A stretch of 64,000 nt of DNA from Halonotius pteroides (GTDB lineage Archaea; Halobacteriota; Halobacteria; Halobacteriales; Haloferacaceae), in assembly GCF_003605635.1 (NCBI RefSeq), contig NZ_QMDW01000001.1, positions 62,001-126,000 on the forward strand, given 5' to 3'. Positions 35,052 to 43,466 of the stretch are shown piece after piece. The notes beneath the pieces are model-generated. The model saw only the letters and a list, made by a program, of their open reading frames with translations. It was not told the DNA's origin and made no database searches. The translations under genes were made by a program, and so were the position numbers. How positions within the stretch are numbered: position 1 is the first letter of the stretch; every line of letters begins with the position of its first letter.

Positions 35052-37541
35052 TCAGTCAGCCGTCGTCGACTCGGCGGTGTCGCTGCCGCTGATCGCCTCG
35101 ATTATCGGGAGCTGAACCCCCTCAGGTTCGGTGAGCCGGGCCCAGACAACGATCGTCGACGGCAACACGAGAATCGACGACAGGAACGCATACAGCACGC
35201 TCAGCGATATCAGGATGCCGAACGCGCCGAGGGCAGGGTTGAGCGCGAGCACCAACACACCGATCCCAAAGACGGTGGTGAGCATACTCCCGGTGAGCGC
35301 GCCGCCAGTGCCGACAACCGTCCGCTGGAGAGCGGGATACAGTGCTCGGTCGTGATACTCATCGGCAAACCGGTGGACGACGTGCACCGCGTAATCAATG
35401 CCGATCCCGACGGCGATCGCCAGGATCGTTCCGTTGATCGCGTTAAACGCCAGCCCAACCGCGCGCATCGAAGCCACAAGCGCGACAACGGTGACGAAGA
35501 TCGGCACGACATTCACCACCCCCAGCGACGGCCGTCCCTCGATCACCCAGTAGGCAACCACGAGAAAGCCCGACGCACCGGCCAGCGTGAGAATAAGGCT
35601 CTGGATCACCGACTCAAGCACCAGCGAGAGCGCCTCATCGAAGATGACGACGCTGCCAGTGGGCTGTACAGTCGCCCGGAACCGATCGGCGACAGCGTAG
35701 GCGTCGGCGGTGACCACGTCATCTTTGGCCTCGCCGTCAACGGTGTAGATCACCTGCGCGCTCCGGCGATCCTCGCCAAGGAAGGTGCTGAGATCGCCGT
35801 CCTCCGACGAGAGCGCGTCGTAGATCCGTGGGAGATTGCTGTCAGGAATACCGTTGTTGTTGCGGTCATTGCGATCAACGAGGGCGCGAAACTCCGGATC
35901 ACGCTCGGCGCGATCCTCGATAACAGAGATAATGCTTTGTGTGTCAGCCTGCCGGCCCTCGGTTCGAAACGTCTCCGGTGGCGACTGACTGGCACGATAG
36001 ATCTGTTCAAGCGCGGAATCACGCGTCATCGAGCCCTCGACATACATCAGCACCTGACTGTCCTGTTGGTAGTTCCGATCAAGGTAGTTGTTGATGCGGA
36101 CGTACTCGAATGTTGCCGGCGGCCGGATCGGTTCGGGCAGATACTGGAGGTACGCCGGGGTTTCCTCTGCGGGCTGGAAGTCCTCCGAACTAAAGCCCGT
36201 CTCAACGCCGGTCGCGTAAACGCCACCGGCAGCGGTCGCAACCACGATCAACACCAGAAAGACCAGCGGGCCGCGCTTCGAGACGGTGACGCCGACAGAC
36301 AGCAGTTGACCAAGCAGCGACCGCTCGGAGCCCAGTGGCGTCGTAGCAAACGTCGGGATCGGATACCGCTGGCGGGCGCGGTCGACGGTCACCTTCAGCG
36401 CCGGGACAAAGACACCAAAGATCAGGAACGTGAAGACGATCCCAACGGCAGCGACGATCCCGAAATCCTGTGTCGGCGGAAACGCGCTGACGACGTTTGC
36501 AAGAAAGCCGATCGCGGAGGTGCCGACGACGATGGCAAAGGCGACCGACATCTGATCGGTCGTTCGCAGCATCGACTCGGAGATCCCTAATCCGGTCACC
36601 CGCTCCTCGCGGTAGCGGTTGATCGAGTGAATCCCGAAATCGATCCCGATCGCGATGAGGATCGGCGGCACCGCGATCAACAGGACGGCAAACGGGATGC
36701 CGGCGTAGCCAATAAACCCGAACGTCCACAACAGCGTCATCACGATCGCCAACAGCCCGATGGCGATATCGACCGGATCACGGTAGGCGACCGCCAGAAA
36801 CAGGATAATCAACAGCAGTGCAGCCGGCAATACAACACTCGTTGTCGTGCCCGTGGTGCTCGGCGGTGTCCCCTGTACCCAGATATTTGAGGCGTCGTCG
36901 GTAACGACGCTTTTGATCCGATCAACCTTGTTCGGCGGATACTCCGAGCCGCCACCGGGGCCGCCGCCGGAACCCTCACCGGGGCCAGCGAGGTGACTGA
37001 CGCTGCCGCGACTCGATGTTGCCGACGCCGACTCGCGGTTGAAATCATCGCTCAAACTGGATGTGAAGCCGTCGTCATCGACAGCAGCCTCCCGGACGGC
37101 CGCATCGATCTGTGTTGGTGTCGCGCGTTCGACCGCCCGCAGCTGCGCGTCAGGCGTCGTCGCCGATGGAGCAAGCGTCTCAGCGACGGTGATCGCCGGC
37201 GTCGACACCTCATCAACGCGCAACGAGTTCGTGTTGACGATGCGCTGTCGGGTTTTCAGCATATCGGTCAACGCGGCTTTCGAGAGCACATTCTCCGACG
37301 CCTGGACGAGTGTCGTACTCGTCGTCACCTCGGTAAATGTCGCGCTGAAATCCTCGTTGATGTCTTCAACCGCCTGAAAGGAGGGCAGATCCTCGATGAA
37401 CTGCTCTTGGCCGCTTTCGGTCGTAATCGAGCCAAGCCCGCCAAGAAACAGAACGGTCACCAACAGAAAGCCGAGAACGACCGTTTTTGATCGGTTGACG
37501 ATAACTGAATCAACCCGATCGATCAGCCACTGGTATTCCAT
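35052..37541 (-). CDS. RND superfamily exporter (MMPL-like)
   Basis: The 829-residue protein has the RND layout: one N-terminal helix, a large extracellular domain, six helices, then the same again. Helices around residues 250-400 and 640-810 contain the family motifs (GIDFGIHSINRYREE and GIGIDYAVHVVHRF, both with the conserved acid of the proton path). The first external domain contains a Gly/Ser-rich stretch (GPGEGSGGGPGGGS). Archaeal relatives export lipids or hydrophobic compounds, but the substrate here is unknown. It is divergent from priS. Confidence 0.9.
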   Translation of the reverse strand: MEYQWLIDRVDSVIVNRSKTVVLGFLLVTVLFLGGLGSITTESGQEQFIEDLPSFQAVEDINEDFSATFTEVTTSTTLVQASENVLSKAALTDMLKTRQRIVNTNSLRVDEVSTPAITVAETLAPSATTPDAQLRAVERATPTQIDAAVREAAVDDDGFTSSLSDDFNRESASATSSRGSVSHLAGPGEGSGGGPGGGSEYPPNKVDRIKSVVTDDASNIWVQGTPPSTTGTTTSVVLPAALLLIILFLAVAYRDPVDIAIGLLAIVMTLLWTFGFIGYAGIPFAVLLIAVPPILIAIGIDFGIHSINRYREERVTGLGISESMLRTTDQMSVAFAIVVGTSAIGFLANVVSAFPPTQDFGIVAAVGIVFTFLIFGVFVPALKVTVDRARQRYPIPTFATTPLGSERSLLGQLLSVGVTVSKRGPLVFLVLIVVATAAGGVYATGVETGFSSEDFQPAEETPAYLQYLPEPIRPPATFEYVRINNYLDRNYQQDSQVLMYVEGSMTRDSALEQIYRASQSPPETFRTEGRQADTQSIISVIEDRAERDPEFRALVDRNDRNNNGIPDSNLPRIYDALSSEDGDLSTFLGEDRRSAQVIYTVDGEAKDDVVTADAYAVADRFRATVQPTGSVVIFDEALSLVLESVIQSLILTLAGASGFLVVAYWVIEGRPSLGVVNVVPIFVTVVALVASMRAVGLAFNAINGTILAIAVGIGIDYAVHVVHRFADEYHDRALYPALQRTVVGTGGALTGSMLTTVFGIGVLVLALNPALGAFGILISLSVLYAFLSSILVLPSTIVVWARLTEPEGVQLPIIEAISGSDTAESTTAD

Positions 37542-37704
37542 CTAGTGCTGGGTACTATGTATTCCGGCGGCGACCGGATAAGCATGTCTTCTCGCAGGGT
37601 CACTGGCGACAACCGATCGATAACACCGCGGCCGTGTTTCACTCGGTGAAGCCAGCCCGGAAACGACAACGCATATGCGGTGGCCCCGATAACGGCTGAC
37701 CAGC

Positions 37705-38865
37705 ATGGACGAACGCACACGGGAGTATCTCCGCGGCCGGTTTGCCGACTACTACCGGGCAGCGGAGCTACCGCTGCCGCCGGCGGCCAACGAACGCGAG
37801 TGGGGGCATATCCCGTGGACGCCGGGGTCGGGGACGACGATGGTGCGCCACCAGTCGCAGTTAGATCTCGGTGACATCGGCGGGTTTCTGACCCGTACCG
37901 CACCACGACATGTCTACTTCTCGGCGGCCCGTTACGACGACCCGGGAGCGAGCACAATGGGCGCAAAGGGGTGGCGCGGCGCGGATCTCATCTTCGATCT
38001 TGACGCCGATCACCTCCCCGGCGTCGACCCGGCTGAAACGAGCTACAAGGAGATGCTGGCGGCGTGTAAGGACGCCCTTCGGCGGCTGCTCTCCTTTCTT
38101 GAAGCCGACTTTGGCTTTACCGACCTTCGAATCGTCTTCTCGGGCGGCCGCGGCTATCACGTCCACGCCCGTACCGACTCAGTTCAATCGCTGGACAGCG
38201 ACGCTCGCGGGGAGATTGTCGACTACGTTCGCGGGCGCGGTCTTGACACCGATGGGCTCATCCGCACCGCCTCGGCGGGTGGCGCGACACAGCGACTGCT
38301 CCGCACTGAGGGTGGGTGGGGGCGGCGTGTCCACGACGAACTGCGGTCGCTGACAGCGGCGCTCCGAGACTGCCCAGAGACCGACGCACTCGATCGGCTC
38401 ACCAGCTTCGACGGGATCGGCGAGGGACGAGCGGAGACCGTTCTCGGGGCGTTGAAGACCAATCCACAGGCGATCGAACAGGGCAACATGGAGGCCGGCG
38501 GGCCGGGGATTCGGCTGTTGGCTGACGCCTTGGCCGACCGCGTCGTCGACAACCATGCCGCGCCGATCGACGAACCGGTGACGACCGATACCCACCGCCT
38601 GATCCGATTGCCAGGGTCGCTGCACGGCGGGAGCGGGCTGGTCGTCACACCGATCGACCGCAAGAACCTCGACAGCTTCAAGCCGTTGGTCGATGCGGTA
38701 CCCGAGCGATTCACCACCCAAGAGGTTTCAATCGAGGTCGAGACAAGCCAAGCAGTGGCTCTCGGTGGCGACACGATTAAGTTGAACCCCGGTGTGCATT
38801 CAGTACCGGAATCAGTCGCCGTCTTTCTGATGACGCGCGGCGACGCAGCCAAAGCCCCAGCATGA
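37705..38865 (+). CDS. priS: DNA primase catalytic subunit PriS
   Basis: The 386-residue primase small subunit makes primers for replication. The catalytic metal-binding DxD is in LIFDLDADHLPG (D98, D100). Further motifs are VFSGGRGYHVHAR (the SGGRGxH triphosphate motif) and THRLIRLPGSLHGGSGL near the C-terminus. The length is normal for archaeal PriS. The large subunit PriL is not in this window. Its stop overlaps the gins51 start by four bases (ATGA), a gene pair conserved in many archaea. Confidence 0.95.
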   Translation: MDERTREYLRGRFADYYRAAELPLPPAANEREWGHIPWTPGSGTTMVRHQSQLDLGDIGGFLTRTAPRHVYFSAARYDDPGASTMGAKGWRGADLIFDLDADHLPGVDPAETSYKEMLAACKDALRRLLSFLEADFGFTDLRIVFSGGRGYHVHARTDSVQSLDSDARGEIVDYVRGRGLDTDGLIRTASAGGATQRLLRTEGGWGRRVHDELRSLTAALRDCPETDALDRLTSFDGIGEGRAETVLGALKTNPQAIEQGNMEAGGPGIRLLADALADRVVDNHAAPIDEPVTTDTHRLIRLPGSLHGGSGLVVTPIDRKNLDSFKPLVDAVPERFTTQEVSIEVETSQAVALGGDTIKLNPGVHSVPESVAVFLMTRGDAAKAPA

Positions 38866-40076
38866 ATCTTGACGAACTCCGCTCCGTACAGTCCAAAGAA
38901 CGGCGGAAAGACAGCCTCCAGCAGCTGCGGGACTCGTTTTATCAGGATGTCGCGGCCTACATTCAGGATCTGCGCGCCGAGCGCGACCGCCGGGCCGAGC
39001 AGGTCGACAACCCATTCAGCGATGACGAGGTACGGCAGTGCTCCGATAAGCTTGATACCGCCGAAGAGGTTGCTGAGGCCCTTTATGAGCGACGCGTCGG
39101 CAAGGTCGTCAAACTCGCCTCGTTTGCGGCCGCGGATATGTCCGCCAGCGAGGAGGGGATGACAACCGAAGAACAGGAGCTGTTCGACGACCTCGTCGCG
39201 CGGATCAAACGGAACAAGATGTCCGTCCTCGATGTGCTGGCCGGCGAAACAGACGCTGACATATCGCCACCGACCGACACCGCCGACTCGCCGGTATCCA
39301 CACCGACCGAATCGACACCAGCAGCTGAGTCACCGGCAAACTCACCGGCGACAGCCGATGACGACCCGACTACAATCGGCGGCGCAAACGCCCACGATGC
39401 GGGATCGCAACCGACGCCACCGGAAACCGATACTGAGGCCGACGATGTCTTAGCCGGTGCGATGGGCGGGGCGACCGACTCCAAATCGAGTACGGAGAAT
39501 CGATCACCGGCCGCGGAGCCGCCCAGCGACCCCGCGTACGCTGGTGACAGCGATGCCGCCATCGCCGACACGACGCCGGCCGACACCACCGGCGACGACG
39601 GCGTCCCGACGCCTGATGGCGGGAGCACGGTGCCGTCCGAACAGCCCAGCGACCCACCGACAACACAGCCAGCGTCGCCAGCAACCCCTGAATCGGATGG
39701 ATCGCCCTCGCCAGCACCACAGCCCGAGCCAACAACGACCGAATCATCGTCGACTGACTCGCCGCCGACTGAATCGTCCGCAGCCGGAACAACAGCCACA
39801 GCCGCGATGACACAGCCAGAGGCGGCCGCTGAGTCAACGGCAGACGGCTCGGTGGCCCAGCAATCAACGCAGGAAGAAGCCGACGCAACGGCCGAATCGG
39901 TCGCCGCGGCTGCCGATCCAACACCGCGGACAGTGGTGCGGATCACCGACGATATCGGGACGATATTCGGGGTCGACGAGCGCGAATACACGCTGCAAGC
40001 GGAGGATGTCGTGACGCTGCCCACCACTAACGCTGAGGTGCTGCTCCAACAGGACGCCGCGACAAAACTGGAGTGA
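38862..40076 (+). CDS. gins51: GINS complex subunit Gins51
   Basis: Residues ~1-125 form the helical A domain (MNLDELRSVQSKERRKDSLQ, LYERRVGKVVKLASFAA, LFDDLVARIKRNKMSVLDVL). A linker of about 220 residues of Thr, Ser, Pro, Asp and Ala follows. The small C-terminal B domain closes it (RITDDIGTIFGVDEREYTLQ). GINS binds MCM and GAN to form the replicative helicase core. The core domains are of normal size; only the linker makes it 404 residues, over twice the family minimum. It directly follows priS with overlap. Confidence 0.9.
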   Translation: MNLDELRSVQSKERRKDSLQQLRDSFYQDVAAYIQDLRAERDRRAEQVDNPFSDDEVRQCSDKLDTAEEVAEALYERRVGKVVKLASFAAADMSASEEGMTTEEQELFDDLVARIKRNKMSVLDVLAGETDADISPPTDTADSPVSTPTESTPAAESPANSPATADDDPTTIGGANAHDAGSQPTPPETDTEADDVLAGAMGGATDSKSSTENRSPAAEPPSDPAYAGDSDAAIADTTPADTTGDDGVPTPDGGSTVPSEQPSDPPTTQPASPATPESDGSPSPAPQPEPTTTESSSTDSPPTESSAAGTTATAAMTQPEAAAESTADGSVAQQSTQEEADATAESVAAAADPTPRTVVRITDDIGTIFGVDEREYTLQAEDVVTLPTTNAEVLLQQDAATKLE

Positions 40077-40158
40077 GACCCGGTTGCCCACCGCCGGTCT
40101 CAGCTAACATAGAAACACCACTATTGTCGACGACGGACTACCTAATACAACGAGAGAG

Positions 40159-40205
40159 TCCCGCCCTTACCGTGAGGCGGGAGTGTTCCGATCCTCTATC
40201 GGAAC
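40159..40205 (-). other. Two strong hairpins in left end
   Basis: tcccgcc (40159-40165) pairs with ggcggga (40176-40182), and gttccgat (40185-40192) pairs with atcggaac (40198-40205). They lie downstream of the small RHH gene on the minus strand. They could be left-end recognition palindromes or a transcription end for that gene. Confidence 0.6.
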
Positions 40206-40268
40206 CGAACGCCGAACAGGGCGGGCGTGAATCGCGTGCGCTCCACTGAACCATCCACCGCACCGCTG

Positions 40269-40406
40269 CTACTCCTGAGTCTCCAATGATTCTAACCCTG
40301 CTTTTAGAACCGCTGTGTAGGCTTCTGAGAGGTCTAGATCGTTCGCTTCTGCATAGTCTTTGACTCGACCACCGAGCGTGTGTGATATATCGATGTTTGG
40401 TCGCAT
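40269..40406 (-). CDS. 45-aa ribbon-helix-helix-like protein
   Basis: The frame encodes 45 residues that fit the Arc/MetJ/CopG fold. A strand MRPNIDISHTL is followed by two helices (GGRVKDYAEANDLDLSEAYT, then AVLKAGLESLETQE), with the glycine turn and hydrophobic positions expected. It starts 41 bases from the tnpB start in the opposite direction, and a TATA-like gattattatac lies about 27 bases upstream, in the shared AT-rich gap. Such proteins are DNA-binding dimers, often autoregulators or antitoxins. Here it may repress tnpB (inference). Confidence 0.75.
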   Translation of the reverse strand: MRPNIDISHTLGGRVKDYAEANDLDLSEAYTAVLKAGLESLETQE

Positions 40407-40412
40407 ACGAAA

Positions 40413-40440
40413 AGACTTTAAGACTAAAAGTATAATAATC
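40413..40440. promoter_or_regulatory. Shared divergent promoter of tnpB and RHH gene
   Basis: This AT-rich gap contains ctttaag (about 30 bases from tnpB GTG 40448) on the plus strand and gattattatac (about 27 bases from ATG 40406) on the minus strand. The two boxes lie side by side, so one bound protein could affect both genes. Confidence 0.5.
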
Positions 40441-40447
40441 TGTTGTC

Positions 40448-41794
40448 GTGAAGCGCACCAACACTTTCGCCGTGCGCCCGCTCACCGGCGACGATGAGCA
40501 AGTGCTACGGCAAGTGTTGGACGCTTCGGCCGCGCTCTGGAACGAGATCAACTACCAGCGGTTGATACGATATAACGACGAAGACGGCTTCGAGGGCGAA
40601 GACGTATGGGACGCCGATACCGGCCAGCTCGAAGGCCAGTACAAAGGCGTCCTCGGTGCCTCAACCGCCCAGCAAGTGATTGCAAAAAACAGTGAGGCAT
40701 GGCGGTCATTCTTCCGACTCAAAGAGCAGTTCCACGATCCTGACAACCAGCAAGTCACCGAACACCCGGAACCGCCGGGATTCCGTGGCAACGAGGACGA
40801 CGGGCGTGTTCTCAAGGGAGTAATCCGCAAGGACGCTTACACTGTTGAGTGGGGCGACCGATCCCGGCTTGAGTTTGTCGTTGGCGAGGAACTGCGAGAC
40901 AAACACAGCAGCCCGAAAGGCCGCTTCCGACTCGAAATCGTTGGCGACCCTAACTGGCCTGAGTATGACGAGCAAAGCCGCCTTGAGTTGTGGTACGACG
41001 AGACAGATGAGGTGTTCAGAGCTTCGCAGCCTGTGACTGTTTCTGACGATACACAGGCAACTCCACTGGCCGAGGAATCGGCCGCTCTGGATATTGGCGC
41101 GAACAACCTCGTTGCTTGCACTACAACGACCGGTGAGCAATATCTGTATGAAGGCCGTGAGCTGTTCGACCGCTTCCGTGACACGACGCGAGAGATCGCC
41201 CGCTTGCAGTCCAAACTCAAAGAAGGCCGGTACACCAGCCAGCGTATCCGGCAGTTGTATCACCAACGTACTCGCCGCCGCGATCATGCCCAAGCCGCAC
41301 TGTGTCGTGACTTGACCGAACGGTTATACGATGAGGGCGTTGACACGGTGTATATCGGCGGTCTGACCGACGTACTTGACACGCACTGGTCGGTCGAGAC
41401 AAACGCCAAGACGCACAATTTCTGGGCGTTCAAGCAGTTCACCGGGCGGCTGGCTACGACCGCCGAAGAATACGGGATCGCTGTTGAAGTCCGATCAGAA
41501 GCGTGGACGAGTCAAGAGTGTCCGCGGTGTGGGTCAACAAATCGAACACACCGGCGTGAGGACTTGTTAATGTGCCAGTGTGGGTTTGAAGGACACGCCG
41601 ATCTCACCGCTAGTGAGACGTTCTTAGCGCGGCAGACAGAACAGGCAGTCAGGCCGATGGCACGGCCCGTGCGGTTGGAGTGGGACAGCCATGAGTGGCT
41701 GGAGACATCACACTCTCATCGTCCCAAACAACAGCGCACAGACCAGAGTACTGTCACCAGCGACGGGAATCTTGCCGCCGGGGAATCGGCCTAG
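40448..41794 (+). CDS. tnpB: TnpB-family protein, RuvC-II acid missing
   Basis: The 448-residue protein is a TnpB-type RNA-guided nuclease or its derivative. RuvC-I is intact ([12 protein letters not shown]215), the zinc ribbon has C358, C361, C376 and C378, and RuvC-III is present ([12 protein letters not shown]385). At RuvC-II the sequence reads [11 protein letters not shown]. The position where active TnpBs have Glu, and haloarchaeal relatives often Asp, is Gly305. It could therefore be inactive for cutting yet still bind guide RNA and DNA. It starts at GTG; the frame is complete and undisrupted. Confidence 0.88.
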   Translation: MKRTNTFAVRPLTGDDEQVLRQVLDASAALWNEINYQRLIRYNDEDGFEGEDVWDADTGQLEGQYKGVLGASTAQQVIAKNSEAWRSFFRLKEQFHDPDNQQVTEHPEPPGFRGNEDDGRVLKGVIRKDAYTVEWGDRSRLEFVVGEELRDKHSSPKGRFRLEIVGDPNWPEYDEQSRLELWYDETDEVFRASQPVTVSDDTQATPLAEESAALDIGANNLVACTTTTGEQYLYEGRELFDRFRDTTREIARLQSKLKEGRYTSQRIRQLYHQRTRRRDHAQAALCRDLTERLYDEGVDTVYIGGLTDVLDTHWSVETNAKTHNFWAFKQFTGRLATTAEEYGIAVEVRSEAWTSQECPRCGSTNRTHRREDLLMCQCGFEGHADLTASETFLARQTEQAVRPMARPVRLEWDSHEWLETSHSHRPKQQRTDQSTVTSDGNLAAGESA

Positions 41795-41844
41795 CCGAGA
41801 CTCCCACGGGGGAAACCGCGCCGTTCACGGCGTGGAGGATGTCA
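41761..41844 (+). ncRNA. Right end with omega-RNA-like hairpin
   Basis: From the last codons of tnpB to gtggaggatgtca, the sequence contains a gcc/ggc-rich fold and the terminal hairpin cgccg-ttca-cggcg (41819-41832). In related elements this is the scaffold part of the guide RNA and extends upstream into the tnpB reading frame. The guide would be the flanking bases from 41845 on. The 5' boundary is unknown. Confidence 0.6.
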
Positions 41845-41887
41845 TCGACCGTGGTCGAAACACCTCGTGTCCAGCAAAAACAGCCGT

Positions 41888-42934
41888 TCAGTAGCCGCGG
41901 TCGATCAGGTAATCGGCGACATCCTCCAGCAGTCCGCGGGCATCGTTGTCAGGAAGCACCGAGAGCCGACGCTTGCTGCGTTCGGTGAGTTCAGCTGCGG
42001 TCTCGCGGGCGTGGTCGATGCTGCCAGCGGCCTCCAGCTCGGCGACGGCGTCGTCGATCTCGGCTTCGGTGACCGCTTCGACGCTGTCGGTTTCAAGCAG
42101 ATTGTCGACATCGACACCGTGCTGGCGGGCATGCAGCGTGACCAGCGTCTCCTTGTCCTCGACGAGATCCGAGCCGCGTTGTTTGCCAAGTGTCTCGCTT
42201 GGGACGGTGAGATCCAACACATCGTCTTGGATCTGGAAAGCCTGTCCGGACTCGATGCCGTACTGGTACATCGCTTCAACCACCTCATCGTCGGCACCCA
42301 GTAGCTCGGCTGGAACGGCTGCGGAAGCCCCGTAGAGGACAGCAGTCTTGTGTTCGACCATCTCCAGATACTCCGCCGGCAGCAGGTCGCTTCGGGTTTC
42401 GAAGGCGATATCGAGGGCTTGGCCCTCACAGATCTTCGTACAGGTCGAGGAGAGCAGTCGCATCGCTGCCAGCGCGTTGGCCGGCTGGCCGCCGGTGTCG
42501 GCCATGATCTCGAACGCTGAGGAGTACAGCGTGTCGCCGGCAAGAATCGCCGTCGAGGTGTCGTACTCATTGTGCACCGCGGGCACGCCCCGTCGGAGGT
42601 CGTCGTCATCCATGATATCATCGTGGATCAGCGTGAACGATTGGATAACCTCCAGTGACACCGCCGCCCGCATCAGATCGATCTCAGCACCGGACAGGGT
42701 CGGAAATGCCCGGTAGTCCCGGGTGGCTGGCTCGACATCGGCAAGCGCTTCACCGGCCAGCAGCGTGACCGTTGGCCGAAGTCGCTTCCCGCCGGCTTTC
42801 AGCAGGTATCGGGAGGCCTCATACAGGCGTTCCGGCGTTTGCAGCGGCAGTTCCTCGTCGATGGCCTCGTTGATGCGGCTGCGCCGCTCATCGATCGCCG
42901 CCAATACCCGTGATTCGGTCGTGTTTGAGGTCAT
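41888..42934 (-). CDS. idsA: Polyprenyl/geranylgeranyl diphosphate synthase
   Basis: The 348-residue enzyme makes long-chain isoprenyl diphosphates for archaeal lipids. The two aspartate-rich metal sites are DDIMDDDD (residues 105-112, in LIHDDIMDDDDLRRG) and QIQDDVLD (around 230). GGKRLRPTVTLLA, with the pyrophosphate-binding basic residues, also fits. The chain length of the product cannot be told exactly; geranylgeranyl diphosphate is likely. ATG 42934 is chosen since the upstream frame would add a basic stretch with no similarity. It is adjacent to the IS element and faces it. Confidence 0.9.
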   Translation of the reverse strand: MTSNTTESRVLAAIDERRSRINEAIDEELPLQTPERLYEASRYLLKAGGKRLRPTVTLLAGEALADVEPATRDYRAFPTLSGAEIDLMRAAVSLEVIQSFTLIHDDIMDDDDLRRGVPAVHNEYDTSTAILAGDTLYSSAFEIMADTGGQPANALAAMRLLSSTCTKICEGQALDIAFETRSDLLPAEYLEMVEHKTAVLYGASAAVPAELLGADDEVVEAMYQYGIESGQAFQIQDDVLDLTVPSETLGKQRGSDLVEDKETLVTLHARQHGVDVDNLLETDSVEAVTEAEIDDAVAELEAAGSIDHARETAAELTERSKRRLSVLPDNDARGLLEDVADYLIDRGY

Positions 42935-43225
42935 TAGGTCACCAGTTAGAGTCGTTCCAAATGGCACTGCGGTGGCGCACTCGGCCGCGTCCGGAACACC
43001 TCCACCGGCCAACGGGCGCTGCACAGACGGATGGTACCGCTTGCGTGATCGTCTCGTGCCCGCCAATCGGTGGGAGTTGATTATCCATAGGTCATACCAC
43101 AGCGGCTGACACGACGGCCGGAGTAGCGTGTCACCGCAGCCGTCGTGTCGCCGGACGACCGAGCCAGTGTTGCCGGTTCGGTGGTACCGATCCGTTGTGC
43201 GTGTGGTAGTAAAAACTCCGTGGCT
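42935..43225. other. 291-bp gap, no gene seen
   Basis: The stretch upstream of idsA holds no convincing coding frame. It includes cggccggagtagcg and cgtgtcgccgg-type GC-rich pieces with weak inverted repeats and a short taaaaac patch near 43210. It probably contains the idsA promoter, but I see no clear TATA box at the right distance. Confidence 0.4.
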
Positions 43226-43423
43226 TTAGGCGTCGTCAGCCGCGGCGTCGGCGGCCGCCAGATCATCCTCGGGAACACCTGTTTCTTGGCCGTCCGCAAA
43301 GCTGATCATGTAGGTTGCATCGCCAAACATGTTCTCGACGACCTGCGTGATCGTGCCCGTTTCGCCGTCATAGTCGCTGTGTTTGTCGTCCAGCACCACG
43401 GTATCGTCTTTCTCAAAGCTCAT
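43226..43423 (-). CDS. Small KOW/DUF1918-like protein
   Basis: The 65-residue acidic protein is a small SH3-like barrel: VVLDDKHSDYDGETGTITQV near residue 9 and YMISFADGQETGVPEDDL later. The pattern of a beta strand, an acidic turn, GxxGTI and a further strand resembles KOW-type or DUF1918 domains, which bind RNA, proteins or small ligands. A role here is not known. The weak sequence gaaggtcaggt precedes its start. It sits between idsA and the squalene synthase-like gene, on the same strand. Confidence 0.72.
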   Translation of the reverse strand: MSFEKDDTVVLDDKHSDYDGETGTITQVVENMFGDATYMISFADGQETGVPEDDLAAADAAADDA

Positions 43424-43466
43424 ACCTGACCTTCCGGGAGCACCAACAAAAGCGCGTGGATTTGGG

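Larger units (their letters stand above)
40141..41844. mobile_element. IS1341-type tnpB-only element
   Basis: The element lies between gins51 and idsA and holds a divergent small RHH-like gene, tnpB and a terminal hairpin, but no tnpA. The right end at 41844 (hairpin cgccg-ttca-cggcg then gtggaggatgtca) matches that at 2701. The left boundary is approximate, placed at the start of a palindrome-rich stretch. Since no TnpA is encoded, it would need a transposase in trans, or is immobile. Confidence 0.75.

Noticed and set aside
35352-36590. Plus-strand open frame (412 codons) opposite the RND exporter
   Set aside because: Antisense shadow with hydrophilic, repetitive composition; the opposite strand encodes a complete RND protein.
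39083-40027. Minus-strand open frame (314 codons) opposite gins51
   Set aside because: Low-complexity antisense of the Gins51 linker.
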